Source of the DNA: Bifidobacteriaceae bacterium
GTDB lineage: Bacteria > Actinomycetota > Actinomycetes > Actinomycetales > WQXJ01
Assembly (NCBI GenBank): GCA_031265345.1
Contig: JAISCU010000317.1
Span: 1 to 17,883, forward strand
DNA: 17,883 nucleotides
Reading direction: 5' to 3'
The translations under genes and the position numbers were made by a program. How positions within the stretch are numbered: the first letter of the stretch is position 1; the number at the start of each line of letters is the position of its first letter. Positions 6,644 through 14,780 of the stretch are shown here, piece by piece. A model generated the notes under the pieces. The model had not been told where the DNA came from. It searched no databases and saw nothing but the letters and a program-made list of their open reading frames with translations.

Positions 6644-7918
6644 TCAGAAATAGGTGCGCAGCGCTCCCAACACCGGGGCCCCGCTGGCGTGACGGTCTTC
6701 GACTTCGGCGATAACGGGCCACTTGTCGAAGGTTGTGCAGGGATGCGAGAGGCCAAGCTCGACCAGGTCCCCCACGGCCAGTTCAAGACCCGCCTTCCCG
6801 CACTCGAGGTAGGCATGCTGGTCATCGAGGCGCAGAAGACGCGAGGGGCCATTCCCCAAGGCGGCGACCCCGCGGTGGAAGCCCAGCACTGTGGGCAAAC
6901 CATGGTCGCAGCCCAGGTCGCGCAAACCAGCGTCGAGCAGGGCTAGTCCAGGTTCCGGCAGGCTGAGCACGCGCGTCCAGACGCTGAGCGCCGCTGTCAG
7001 GTCGAGATCCGTCTCGGCCCGCGCCTGGTACATGCCATCGTCGTGAGCGACATACACCCCTGGGCGCACCATCAGACGCGCTGAAGTGCCACTAATGCAT
7101 TCCTTGACCAAAGCCACCAACTGAGCCAGGTCTGCCGAGCCGCCGATCGACACAAGGGGCGCCGTCAAGTCGGCGATCTCCGCGATGGCCTGGGCGGCCG
7201 CGGACAAGGAGCGGACGTAACGGCCGTAGCGGTCGGGTTGCGCGCCGGGGTCGGCCACCGCGCCTTCGTAGCCGGCCACGCCGAGCAGATGAACCTGCGG
7301 TCGCCGGGCGGCCATGGCCGCCAGCCTGACCGCTTCGTCGAGGTGCCTCACGCCGGTCCGTCCGCCGTCCGCGCCGATTTCCACCAACACGTCAATCTGG
7401 CTGTTCGCGCCAAGGCCAGTTCCCGTGGGCGGCGCGGCGCAAAGCCGGTCGAGAGCCACATCCGAGTCGATCCAGACAATCACCTGTTCACACGCGCCAA
7501 CGCCGAGCGCTTGGCGGAGCCGGAAGGCAGCGGCCGGCCTGACCAGGTTATTGGCCACTTGGATGCGCGGACATCCGGTCCCCAGAGCCACTGCGAGTTG
7601 ATGCTCGTTGGCCACCGTGATCCCCCAAGCCCCGTGGTCGATCTGTCTTTTCCAGAGCGCGGGGGACATGGTCGTCTTGCCGTGGGGCGCCAACGCGAGG
7701 CCCTGTGCCGCGCACCAGCGCGCCATAGCCGCCAAATTGCGGTCTGTCGGGCGGCGGCCGATGGTGGCTTGAGGAGTCGGGAGGTCCGCCACCCGCAAGC
7801 CGAGAGCGCCGATTCTCCCGAGGGGCGTGGTACCGAACGCGAGGCTCCCCTTGGAACCGGCGGGCAGCGGCTGGGCTGATTCGTGGGCCAGAAAACTGTC
7901 GAGTGGCGTTGACCGCAT
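6644..7918 (-). CDS. DSD1-type PLP enzyme (D-amino acid dehydratase/aldolase)
   Basis: A 424-residue fold-type III PLP enzyme of the D-threonine aldolase / eukaryotic-type D-serine dehydratase family. Lys81 in APHGKTTMSPALW is the expected PLP Schiff-base lysine. Further landmarks are WGITVANEHQ (about 98-107), VLVEIGADGGRTGVR (177-191), GYEGAV (216-221), RPGVYVAHDD (285-294) and the metal-binding His-x-Cys pair in SHPCTTFDKW (His392, Cys394). Such enzymes remove ammonia from D-serine or cleave beta-hydroxy D-amino acids. ATG 7918 is preferred over the longer frame to 8029 because AGGAAG precedes it and the upstream residues are low complexity. It is divergent from the 8106 operon, whose RidA and D-aminoacylase-type genes fit a D-amino acid role. 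Exact substrate unknown. Confidence 0.85.
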   Translation of the reverse strand: MRSTPLDSFLAHESAQPLPAGSKGSLAFGTTPLGRIGALGLRVADLPTPQATIGRRPTDRNLAAMARWCAAQGLALAPHGKTTMSPALWKRQIDHGAWGITVANEHQLAVALGTGCPRIQVANNLVRPAAAFRLRQALGVGACEQVIVWIDSDVALDRLCAAPPTGTGLGANSQIDVLVEIGADGGRTGVRHLDEAVRLAAMAARRPQVHLLGVAGYEGAVADPGAQPDRYGRYVRSLSAAAQAIAEIADLTAPLVSIGGSADLAQLVALVKECISGTSARLMVRPGVYVAHDDGMYQARAETDLDLTAALSVWTRVLSLPEPGLALLDAGLRDLGCDHGLPTVLGFHRGVAALGNGPSRLLRLDDQHAYLECGKAGLELAVGDLVELGLSHPCTTFDKWPVIAEVEDRHASGAPVLGALRTYF

Positions 7919-8022
7919 GGTGATTCGCTTCCTGTGTCGGCCTCTGATGGGACCTCGGTGGGACCCTGGTGGGTTGGTTCTTTGTCGTTCTCGCCGGGAG
8001 GCTGGAGGGAGGCACCCGGACA

Positions 8023-8085
8023 TGGTCATGATCTGTCATTTAGTGTAAGCTACTATCGTTGACTGAAAGCCTCTATCTATCGTTG
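8023..8085 (+). promoter_or_regulatory. Candidate promoter/operator of the catabolic operon
   Basis: TGGTCA (8023-8028) and TAAGCT (8046-8051) are separated by 17 bases and could be -35 and -10. The -10 lies inside AGTGTAAGCT (8042-8051), which recurs as AGTGTAAGTT at 15705-15714 in the promoter of the binding-protein gene. CTATCGTTG is repeated exactly at 8053-8061 and 8077-8085 (24 bases apart) and appears as the near match CTATCGATG (minus strand) at 15715-15723. These are likely sites for a shared regulator. The minus-strand PLP gene must also be transcribed from this gap, but its promoter was not resolved. Confidence 0.45.
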
Positions 8086-8105
8086 CCCTACCATAAGGAG
8101 CCAGG

Positions 8106-9050
8106 ATGACAGAACTGCACGGCGTGCTGCCAGTACTGTCCACACCCTTCACCGAGTCGGATGATATCGACCGGCCAGCGTTGATCAAAGAAACCGAATG
8201 GCTGCTCGCCGCCGGAGTCGACGGCTTGGTCATAGCGATGGTTTCGGAGATTCTCCGGCTCGATCCCGGCGAGCGCATGGCCCTGGTCGAGACGACCATA
8301 GCGGCTGTCGCGGGACGCCGCCCGGTCGTGGTCTCGGTGGGAGCCGAATCGACCGCCCAGTCGGTCCGGTTGGCGCTGCACGCCGTGGATGCCGGAGCTG
8401 CCGCCGTGATGGCGAATCCGCCCGTGTCCACCAGGCCGACCGAAGCCGAGCTGCGGAAGCACTTTGAGACCGTGGCTGACGCGACCGGCCCTGTGCCCCT
8501 GATCGTTCAAGACGCCTCGGGATACGTCGGGCAGGCGGTTCCCCTCGGGCTGATGACGAGCCTGCTCGAGCGATTCGGCGAACGCAAGATCCGCTTCAAG
8601 CCCGAGGCCGAACCACTCGGGCCGCAGTTGTCCGCGCTCATCGGCGCGACCGGGGGCCGGGCGCGGGTCTTCGAGGGAAGCGGTGGGCGCAGTTTGCTCG
8701 ACAGCCATCGGCGCGGTGTGATCGGCACGATGCCTGGGTCCGACCTCGCCTGGGCGATGGTGTCCCTGTGGCGAGCACTGGAAGAGGGCGATTCGAGCCG
8801 CGCCTATGGCATTCAGGCGGCCCTGGCGCCGATCCTGACGTTCGTTTCGTCTTTGGATTCCTATGTCAGGGTCGAGAAACACTTGCTTCGAATCCAAGGT
8901 GTCTTCGACAACGAACGTCAACGTGGACCGACCGACTTCATTCTGGACGGACAAAGCTGCCGGGAACTGGCAATACTGCTGGGCCGACTGGTCACAGCTT
9001 GTGGCCGGGACGCTGCCATTTCGACTCGTGACCTGCAGCAGGTCGCATGA
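8106..9050 (+). CDS. DHDPS/NAL-family aldolase or dehydratase
   Basis: A 314-residue class I aldolase-fold protein, the usual length for the dihydrodipicolinate synthase family. Lys165 in IRFKPEAEP is the expected Schiff-base lysine, and SGGRSLLDSHRRGVIGTMPG (191-210) is the typical family segment. The residues that give true DapA its activity are different: GTTGE is replaced by AMVSE (about 44-48), and the Tyr of the YNxP segment by PLIVQDASGY (131-140). It is therefore probably not a lysine-pathway enzyme but a pyruvate-lyase or dehydratase acting on a 2-oxo acid made by the operon. ATG 8106 follows AAGGAG at five bases. Its stop overlaps the next gene by four bases. Confidence 0.8.
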   Translation: MTELHGVLPVLSTPFTESDDIDRPALIKETEWLLAAGVDGLVIAMVSEILRLDPGERMALVETTIAAVAGRRPVVVSVGAESTAQSVRLALHAVDAGAAAVMANPPVSTRPTEAELRKHFETVADATGPVPLIVQDASGYVGQAVPLGLMTSLLERFGERKIRFKPEAEPLGPQLSALIGATGGRARVFEGSGGRSLLDSHRRGVIGTMPGSDLAWAMVSLWRALEEGDSSRAYGIQAALAPILTFVSSLDSYVRVEKHLLRIQGVFDNERQRGPTDFILDGQSCRELAILLGRLVTACGRDAAISTRDLQQVA

Positions 9051-9790
9051 AGCGCATCAAGGAGCGCTGGCGGATAGGATTACCCGCTCGGGGCTTGTGG
9101 TCCATGTCCGCCGACCCGGTGGTGGCCGAACTGATGGCAGCGAGTCCGGCCGATTATGTTTGCGTCGACCTGCAGCACGGGATGGCGACGTTCGCTGAGC
9201 TCCCCTCGATCGTCCAAGCGATGAGGGCCAGTGGTCGCGTTCCATTGGTCCGGGTTGGCGGTGTCGACCAAGCGCAAGCGATGCGTGCGCTCGACCTCGG
9301 CGCCGGTGGAGTGATTGTGCCGATGGTCAACACCGCCGCCGACGCCTGCCTGGTGGCCTCGGCGTGCCGTTACCCGAACCGAGGCGTGCGCAGTTGGGGC
9401 CTGCCCTGGTCGGGGATCGCGCTGGAGCCCAACCCCATTCCCGCCGCCTTGGACGGCCAGGTCCTCTGCATCGCTCAAATCGAGACGCCCGAGGCGCTTG
9501 CGAATGCCGAGGCGATCACGGCCACAGATGGGATCGACGCCATTTACATAGGTCCGAACGACCTCGCGTTGCAGTGCGGATTAGGCCGGGCGACCTACCG
9601 TGACTCGGATCGGGTCCACGAGCTACTGGACGAGATAATCGCGGCCGCGCGAACGGTTGGCAAACCGGTCGGTCTGCATTGTGAGGACCCCGCCATGGCG
9701 GAATACTGGATCGCTCGGGGCGTGCAAATGGCGACAATTGGTCACGACCTGTCCGTCCTGGCGAACGCGGTCAGGGCGCTGTTCGAATGA
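9047..9790 (+). CDS. HpcH/HpaI-family class II aldolase
   Basis: A 247-residue TIM-barrel aldolase. Family residues are in place: His44 in VDLQHG (general base), Arg69 in PLVRV (carboxylate binding), Glu146 in AQIETPEA and Asp172 in IGPNDLA (divalent metal ligands). Relatives split 2-keto-3-deoxy sugar acids or 4-hydroxy-2-oxo acids into pyruvate and an aldehyde, or run the reverse. The start overlaps the preceding stop as ATGA, so expression is coupled to the DHDPS-family gene; two pyruvate-type aldolases in a row are unusual and suggest a branched or long carbon skeleton. The substrate cannot be read from the sequence. Confidence 0.88.
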   Translation: MKRIKERWRIGLPARGLWSMSADPVVAELMAASPADYVCVDLQHGMATFAELPSIVQAMRASGRVPLVRVGGVDQAQAMRALDLGAGGVIVPMVNTAADACLVASACRYPNRGVRSWGLPWSGIALEPNPIPAALDGQVLCIAQIETPEALANAEAITATDGIDAIYIGPNDLALQCGLGRATYRDSDRVHELLDEIIAAARTVGKPVGLHCEDPAMAEYWIARGVQMATIGHDLSVLANAVRALFE

Positions 9791-9800
9791 GAGGGTGGAA

Positions 9801-10169
9801 ATGAGACACGCGGTCAGCGGAACCGAGCCGTCAGGCTCCTATTCGCCGGGAGTGTTGGCCACAGGTCGGTTGCTATTCGTCTCGGGTCAAGGCCCGCTGG
9901 TGGGCGGCCAAGTGGTCCCAGGCACGGTGGCCGAGCAGACTCGGGTCACCTTGCGTAACCTGGAGGCCGTGTTGAACGCGGGCGGAGCCGACCTCGGTGA
10001 TGTGGTGCGGTGCGGAGTGTACCTGGCCGACATGGGGACGTTCGCCGAGATGGATGCGGCATACCGGGAGTTCTTCGGCGACGTTCCTCCCGCCCGGACC
10101 ACCGTAGGGGCCGAACTCGCAGGCATCGGCGTTGAAATCGACTGCGTCGCGGCTGTGGATCACCCCTGA
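9801..10169 (+). CDS. RidA-family enamine/imine deaminase
   Basis: This 122-residue protein belongs to the Rid (YjgF/YER057c/UK114) family. Arg99 in PPARTTV corresponds to the substrate-binding Arg105 of E. coli RidA, and Glu112 in VEIDCV matches the conserved C-terminal Glu. RidA hydrolyses reactive 2-aminoacrylate and related enamines/imines released by PLP-dependent dehydratases or amino acid oxidases, giving 2-oxo acids and ammonia. Its presence fits the divergent D-serine dehydratase-like gene. ATG 9801 has AGGGTGG just upstream; the open frame extends further 5' but overlaps the aldolase gene there. The stop shares its last base with the next start (TGATG). Confidence 0.9.
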   Translation: MRHAVSGTEPSGSYSPGVLATGRLLFVSGQGPLVGGQVVPGTVAEQTRVTLRNLEAVLNAGGADLGDVVRCGVYLADMGTFAEMDAAYREFFGDVPPARTTVGAELAGIGVEIDCVAAVDHP

Positions 10170-11215
10170 TGGGCGCCGAGTCCTGGTTGGTGGCCACCTA
10201 CGGCCCACAAGGCGGGATCAGTCTGGTCGGCAGCGACGCGGCTGGCGCTGCCGCGGCCAACGCTGTCGTCGGGGGCGGGCCAGCGTCCGGTCTGGCGGTA
10301 CCGGATTGCTGTTGCTTGGCGCCCGGGATCGTGCCAGGCGTCTTTCACGGCGTCGCCGGGAATGAGCACAGACCAGGAGTGCTGGTGACATTCCAAGTGA
10401 AGCATGACGGCGTTCGGCTGGTGAATGAAACGCCTTCCGGGGGATCAGAGCCGTGCCATCTCGCGGTCATTGGCGAAGGAGCCGCCGCCACGCTGGCTGT
10501 TGCCAACTACTCCAGCGGCACTGTCGCATTCTTCCCGTTGGGCGCGGACGGATATCCCCAGGCGCCATCGGACGTGATCGCACTTCCGAGTGGAGGGAAG
10601 GGCCTGGTTCCCCGCCAGGACGCGCCCCATCCGCACTTCGTGGCCCGATGGCCGGGCGACCGAGGAAGCGCAGCGACCTTGGTGGTGGACTTGGGGTCGG
10701 ACCAGATTTGGCGGGTCAGCGGCCGGGGAGGGCAGCGCCAGGTCAGCCGCTTCGCGTCATTGGCCCCGGGCACCGGGCCACGCCACTTGGCGATCCTGGG
10801 AGAGAGTATGGCCGTCTCTGGGGAATTGAGCGGGCAAATCGCTTTCGGTGGGCCTGATGCTTGGAACTATGGGTCCGCCACTGGCGTGATCGGTTCGGGG
10901 CCGGTGTATCCGGGCGACCTGCGGGCACTCGGGACGGATCGTGTCGCGGTCGCCAATCGGGGAAGGGGCTCGGTCGCCGTCCTCAAGTGCGATCAGCACG
11001 CGCCACCGGAATTGATCCATGAATGGGTCATGCCTGGGTCCTGGCCGCAACAACTCTGGGAGCGGGACGGTCGGCTCCTGGTGGTCGACCGCGACGGTGG
11101 CCGGATTGTCTGCTGCGACCCCGTTTCGGGAGGTCAATGGCCCATAGTGAGCGGGCTTGCTTCGCCGATGTGGGCGTTGCCATTGCGCCCGGCCGGTGAA
11201 AGGGACATGACATGA
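10169..11215 (+). CDS. Beta-propeller lactonase-like protein
   Basis: A 348-residue protein of the 6-phosphogluconolactonase-like seven-bladed propeller family. Characteristic blade segments are SEPCHLAVI followed by LAVANYSSGTVAFFPL (about 93-124), RQDAPHPHFV (about 149-158) and GTGPRHLAI. No signal peptide is seen, so it should be cytoplasmic and may hydrolyse a sugar lactone produced by a dehydrogenase such as the SDR at 12888. The N-terminal blades are less typical and include three consecutive cysteines (47-49). The start is ATG 10169, overlapping the ridA stop. The stop overlaps the following start as ATGA. Lactonase activity is inferred from the family, where many members are untested. 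Confidence 0.75.
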   Translation: MGAESWLVATYGPQGGISLVGSDAAGAAAANAVVGGGPASGLAVPDCCCLAPGIVPGVFHGVAGNEHRPGVLVTFQVKHDGVRLVNETPSGGSEPCHLAVIGEGAAATLAVANYSSGTVAFFPLGADGYPQAPSDVIALPSGGKGLVPRQDAPHPHFVARWPGDRGSAATLVVDLGSDQIWRVSGRGGQRQVSRFASLAPGTGPRHLAILGESMAVSGELSGQIAFGGPDAWNYGSATGVIGSGPVYPGDLRALGTDRVAVANRGRGSVAVLKCDQHAPPELIHEWVMPGSWPQQLWERDGRLLVVDRDGGRIVCCDPVSGGQWPIVSGLASPMWALPLRPAGERDMT

Positions 11216-12798
11216 CGGCGGGGCCAACGTACCGCCTGGCGGGCGGTTTAGTGGCGGACGGGGACGGCGGCATCGCACGCCTCGCGGATGTCGTTATCTC
11301 CGATGGCCGGGTTGCCGCGATCACTCGGCCCAGTCGTGCGGACGGCGCTGAGGCGGACGATTGCCGAACCATCGACTGCGCGGGCAGGGTCGTGATGCCA
11401 GGGATGATCGACATCCACAGCCACGCGGACGATGCGATTTTCGATGACTCCGTGCAACATGCGTTGCTGCGCCAAGGTGTGACCACGGTGGTCGTTGGCC
11501 AAGACGGTGTCTCTTATGCGCCGGGCGACGGGTCCTACGCCGGGACTTACTTCGAGGGTCTGATCGGCCGGCCCAGGCATTACCGGGGCGACGGGGTAGC
11601 GGGGCTGTTGAGCGGTTACGACGGGCGCACCAGAGTCAACGTGGCCTATGCGGTGCCGCTTGGAACGGTCCGGCAGGTGGTCGCGGGCCACCGCTCCGGG
11701 CCGGCCACGCCGGTCGAATTGGCGGCTATGGAGCGACTGGTGCGCCAGGGGCTTGAAGAAGGCGCTGTCGGTGTCTCGAGCGGATTGGACTACACCCCTG
11801 GGCTGTTCGCGGACGCCGCCGAGTTGGGCCGTATGGCGGCGGTCGCGGCCGGGTTCGACAAGCCGTACATCACACACATGCGCGGGGGCTATGAGGACAA
11901 CGCGCCGGTCGGCATCTCCGAGGCTCTGGCCATCGCGCGGTCGAGTGGGGCAGCCGTCCACATCTCGCATTTCCATGGTGATCCAGGCATGGTGCTGGGC
12001 GAGGTCGAGCGTCTGAACGCGGGCGGGTGCCGGGGAACCTTCGACGCCTACCCGTACCGTCGCGGTTGCACGTTGCTGGCGATGCTGACGATGCCGCCTG
12101 AACTGATGGCGCGCGGCTCGGAAGAAGTGGTCAGGTTGTTGGAGGATCGGGGGTTCGCGAGGGGTCTGGCGACCGAGTGGTTCCCCCAGGTGGCGCGTCG
12201 CCCCGACCTCGGCCCGGCATGGATGGATCGAGTGACCTATTCGTCCGTCGACGCTGACGCCCTGCGCGGTATCGAGGGCCTGACTGTCGCCGAGGCTGGC
12301 CGCGAACTGGGAGAGGATCCACGACTGACGATCTGCCGGGTCCTGGCGGCCACCCAGTTGCGGGCGGTCGTGGTGGCCCGGAACCCAAGACCCCGCACCG
12401 ACTCCGAACTCGCCCAGATCTTCGAGTCTCCCCATCACACGGGCGGTTCTGACGGCATCTACCTCGGGGGCAAACCGCACCCACGTGGTTGGGGGACATT
12501 CGCGCGATACCTGTCGCGCTTCGTCCGCCAACGTGGTGATTGGGATTGGGCGCAGGCGGCGGTTCACTTGGCCGCGCGGCCCGCCGACATCCTGGGCTGG
12601 AGTCACCGCGGGCGCATCCAACCGGGAGCGATTGCCGATGCCGTCGTGTTGGATCCGGCCGCCGTGCGCGACACGGCGACCTACCGTCATCCGCGCCGCT
12701 TGGCGCAGGGAGTGCTGGAGATCTTCGTGACCGGTCGCCACGTGCTCCATGAAGGCGAGTTGACCGACGAATACGCTGGTCAAGGAATCCGCGGCTGA
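11212..12798 (+). CDS. D-aminoacylase-type amidohydrolase
   Basis: A 528-residue metal-dependent hydrolase of the amidohydrolase superfamily, close to N-acyl-D-amino-acid deacylases. Metal and catalytic residues are visible: His69 and His71 in DIHSHAD, His222 in THMRG, His253 in VHISHFH and catalytic Asp414 in HHTGGSDG, followed by KPHPRGWGTF. The bridging Cys of classical D-aminoacylase (VVGNCG) is replaced by Asp98 in VVGQDGVS, so metal number or substrate may differ. The family removes the acyl group from N-acyl-D-amino acids; related members hydrolyse other amides. It overlaps the lactonase gene by four bases. With the divergent PLP enzyme and RidA it suggests release and breakdown of a D-amino acid. 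Confidence 0.85.
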   Translation: MTAGPTYRLAGGLVADGDGGIARLADVVISDGRVAAITRPSRADGAEADDCRTIDCAGRVVMPGMIDIHSHADDAIFDDSVQHALLRQGVTTVVVGQDGVSYAPGDGSYAGTYFEGLIGRPRHYRGDGVAGLLSGYDGRTRVNVAYAVPLGTVRQVVAGHRSGPATPVELAAMERLVRQGLEEGAVGVSSGLDYTPGLFADAAELGRMAAVAAGFDKPYITHMRGGYEDNAPVGISEALAIARSSGAAVHISHFHGDPGMVLGEVERLNAGGCRGTFDAYPYRRGCTLLAMLTMPPELMARGSEEVVRLLEDRGFARGLATEWFPQVARRPDLGPAWMDRVTYSSVDADALRGIEGLTVAEAGRELGEDPRLTICRVLAATQLRAVVVARNPRPRTDSELAQIFESPHHTGGSDGIYLGGKPHPRGWGTFARYLSRFVRQRGDWDWAQAAVHLAARPADILGWSHRGRIQPGAIADAVVLDPAAVRDTATYRHPRRLAQGVLEIFVTGRHVLHEGELTDEYAGQGIRG

Positions 12799-12802
12799 GC
12801 GA

Positions 12803-12818
12803 CGGGCAGGACTGCCCG
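12803..12818 (+). other. Intergenic hairpin between amidohydrolase and SDR genes
   Basis: CGGGCAG-GA-CTGCCCG is a perfect inverted repeat starting five bases after the amidohydrolase stop. No T run follows, so it is not a classical terminator. In the 89-base gap, the widest within this gene row, it may lower read-through or protect the upstream transcript end. Confidence 0.4.
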
Positions 12819-12887
12819 GCGCGTCACCGGCTGAACCAAAGACCAGGCCAGAAGGCGAATTTGAGGATTGATCGCAGGAGGAAAGAC

Positions 12888-13706
12888 ATGGCAGAACTCG
12901 AACGGACCGGCGAACGGACCGGCGAACGGCCCGGCGAGCTGACCGGCGAAGTCGCGTTGATAACAGGTGCTGGGCAGGGCATTGGCGAGGTCGTGGCGGC
13001 GAGATTCGTCCGGGCGGGCGCGGCAGTCGTGGTGTTGGACGTCAACGGCCGGGCCGCCGAGTCTGTGGCTGCCAGGATCGGTCATGCGATCGCCGTCGAG
13101 GCAGACGTGACCAGCGAGTCCGACCTGGAACGGGCCTGGGCCGCCGCACGCGAGGCCTTCTCGGACGTGTCGATTGTCGTGAACAACGCTATTACCTGCT
13201 GTGACGCCGATTTCCTTGATATCTCGCGGGCGGAGTGGTCGCGCGACATCGCCGTGACCCTGACCGGAGCGTTTCTCACGGCCAAGCTGGCATTGCCGGC
13301 CATGATCGCGGCCGGGCGCGGCGTGATCATCAACATGAGTTCGGTCAATGCCCTGTCCTATTTCGGCAACGAGTCCTATTCGGCTGCCAAGGCGGGGCTG
13401 CTGTCGCTCACCCGCTCCTTGGCCGTGCGGTTCGGGCCAGATGGCATCAGGGCGAACGCGATTGTTCCAGGCACCATCGTGACGCCGGTTTGGGACCATC
13501 GGATCAGTGCCGACCCGGACGTTCTCGACAAGGCCTTGGCTTGGTATCCGTCAACCCGCCTGGGCCGGTCCGAAGACGTCGCGGAGGCGGCTTTGTACTT
13601 GGCGTCTGACAGGGCGGCCTGGGTCAATGGGGTGGCGCTGCCGGTCGACGGAGGGCTGCTGGCGGGCAATATCCGCTTGGCCCGGGACATCGTGCCGGAA
13701 CAGTAG
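12888..13706 (+). CDS. SDR-family NAD(P)-dependent oxidoreductase
   Basis: A 272-residue classical short-chain dehydrogenase. It has the cofactor motif TGAGQGIG (26-33), Asp51 at the end of the second strand (suggesting NAD preference), VNNA (98-101), catalytic Ser152 in NMSSVN and the Tyr164-x-x-x-Lys168 pair in YSAAK, and PGTIVTP (195-201). ATG 12888 follows a very strong AGGAGGAAAGAC site. The residues before the Rossmann fold are a Gly-Glu-Arg-Thr-like tail encoded by four 12-base tandem units (12900-12947). It follows the amidohydrolase by 89 bases and likely belongs to the same transcript. Role: oxidising a sugar or hydroxy-acid intermediate, perhaps to a lactone for the propeller protein; substrate unknown. 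Confidence 0.88.
   Translation: MAELERTGERTGERPGELTGEVALITGAGQGIGEVVAARFVRAGAAVVVLDVNGRAAESVAARIGHAIAVEADVTSESDLERAWAAAREAFSDVSIVVNNAITCCDADFLDISRAEWSRDIAVTLTGAFLTAKLALPAMIAAGRGVIINMSSVNALSYFGNESYSAAKAGLLSLTRSLAVRFGPDGIRANAIVPGTIVTPVWDHRISADPDVLDKALAWYPSTRLGRSEDVAEAALYLASDRAAWVNGVALPVDGGLLAGNIRLARDIVPEQ
12900..12947 (+). repeat. 12-base tandem repeat in the SDR N-terminus
   Basis: Four in-frame units based on GAACGGACCGGC: the first two identical, the third with one change and the fourth more diverged. They encode Glu-Arg-Thr-Gly-type repeats. Because the unit is a multiple of three, copy changes by slippage would lengthen or shorten the tail without breaking the frame. Confidence 0.85.
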
Positions 13707-13727
13707 CGGCGAGCGGGGTCCGCCCGT

Positions 13728-14717
13728 TCAGCGGTCGGCCGTTACGGATTCGTACGCTCGCCTCGCCTCGGCCACTCGATCCAGCATTTCAAGGTGGAGC
13801 AGCCTGGTGCCGGCGGTCGGAGGCACCCAAACTGTGTTCATGAAGCCCAATAGGCGCTCGGGGCTCAACCGCGCCGCGGCGAAGCCGGCGGTCTCGGCCA
13901 GGTTGTTGTAGGGCGGGAACGCGCTGGCAGCCGGGATCTGGTCGAAGCCCGCCTCGTCCAGGTCTAGGTAGGTCATGTAGGCGGTGTGGGCGTCGTGCGA
14001 GAGCGGCTTCGGGCGTCCGGACTCGTCGCCAGTGAAGACCGGTTCGTAGTACCAGTTCGACTGCACTATCGACGTGGGCATGCGACTCAGGTAGTCAACC
14101 GGGTGGTGCCAGGCGCGGTCGGACCAGACCCATGGGCGTGACCCCCCTTCCTCGACCCGTGCGGCGAAACGCAGGAGGTCGTGCCACCAGAGGTCGCCCT
14201 CGCGGATGACGGTGTGGTGGTAGTACTTTTGGTTCTCCCAGGTCTCCTCGTCCATGCCGAGGTGGAAGAACCGGGGCCTGTCGAAAATGGCGCAGACCTC
14301 ATCGATCAAGTCGTCGACGACCTGGTAGTACGTTCTCGAGGAGACCATCCGGGAGTACTCGCCGAGCCAGGCGTCATGGGAGGCCGACAGGTTGAGCTTT
14401 GGCAGGGCCTCGATTCCCAGGCTTCGCAGACGGGCGATCTCGTCTTTGAGCCGGGCGACCGACCAGGCGCCTTCGACCGCCAGCTCGGGATGGGATTCGT
14501 AGACGATGCCGTCCGCCAGGTCGAGCACCATCGCGTTGACGCCCTTGGCGGGGGCTTTGGCGACGATTTCCTCCCAGACCGGGTCGGCCACCTCGAGCCG
14601 GGGCGAGTACCGGAAATAGGGCTCGGGGGCGTCAGTGAAATACCTCTCGCACGGGTACGCGTCCGACTTGTCGAGGTAGAGGTTGTAACCAATGTGGATG
14701 AGGACACCCCAAAGCAT
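13728..14717 (-). CDS. GH20-like TIM-barrel protein, putative glycosidase
   Basis: The 329-residue product has a barrel-like alternation and a HLGMDEE motif (152-158) resembling the HxGxDE catalytic Asp-Glu signature of GH20 beta-N-acetylhexosaminidases. Other features fit a carbohydrate site: ALPKLNLSASHDAWL (104-118), many aromatic residues (GDLWWHDLL 174-182, PWVWSDRAWHH 195-205, SNWYYEP 220-226). There is no signal peptide, so it is cytoplasmic and would act on an imported substrate. ATG 14717 follows AAAGGA; the much longer frame to 15245 runs antisense through the regulator and is rejected. It converges with the SDR gene (21-base gap) and diverges from the IclR gene. Similar proteins are mostly uncharacterised; hydrolysis of a glycan is inferred. 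Confidence 0.6.
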   Translation of the reverse strand: MLWGVLIHIGYNLYLDKSDAYPCERYFTDAPEPYFRYSPRLEVADPVWEEIVAKAPAKGVNAMVLDLADGIVYESHPELAVEGAWSVARLKDEIARLRSLGIEALPKLNLSASHDAWLGEYSRMVSSRTYYQVVDDLIDEVCAIFDRPRFFHLGMDEETWENQKYYHHTVIREGDLWWHDLLRFAARVEEGGSRPWVWSDRAWHHPVDYLSRMPTSIVQSNWYYEPVFTGDESGRPKPLSHDAHTAYMTYLDLDEAGFDQIPAASAFPPYNNLAETAGFAAARLSPERLLGFMNTVWVPPTAGTRLLHLEMLDRVAEARRAYESVTADR

Positions 14718-14780
14718 GGCCCGAATCCTTTCTTCTGGTCGCGCGCCCGTGAGTTCGGAGTGGAGCGGCGAGGGAATGAG

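Noticed and set aside
8106..9050. Lysine-pathway dapA
   Set aside because: The GTTGE and Tyr motifs are replaced and the neighbours are catabolic, not lysine biosynthesis genes.
9657..9800. N-terminal extension of the RidA protein
   Set aside because: The added 48 residues overlap the aldolase gene in another frame and are not found in the Rid family, whose length fits a start at 9801.
11248..12783. 511-residue open frame antisense to the amidohydrolase gene
   Set aside because: It mirrors the real gene in a high-GC region. The product has no recognisable domain, while the plus strand carries complete metal-binding motifs and overlapping operon starts.
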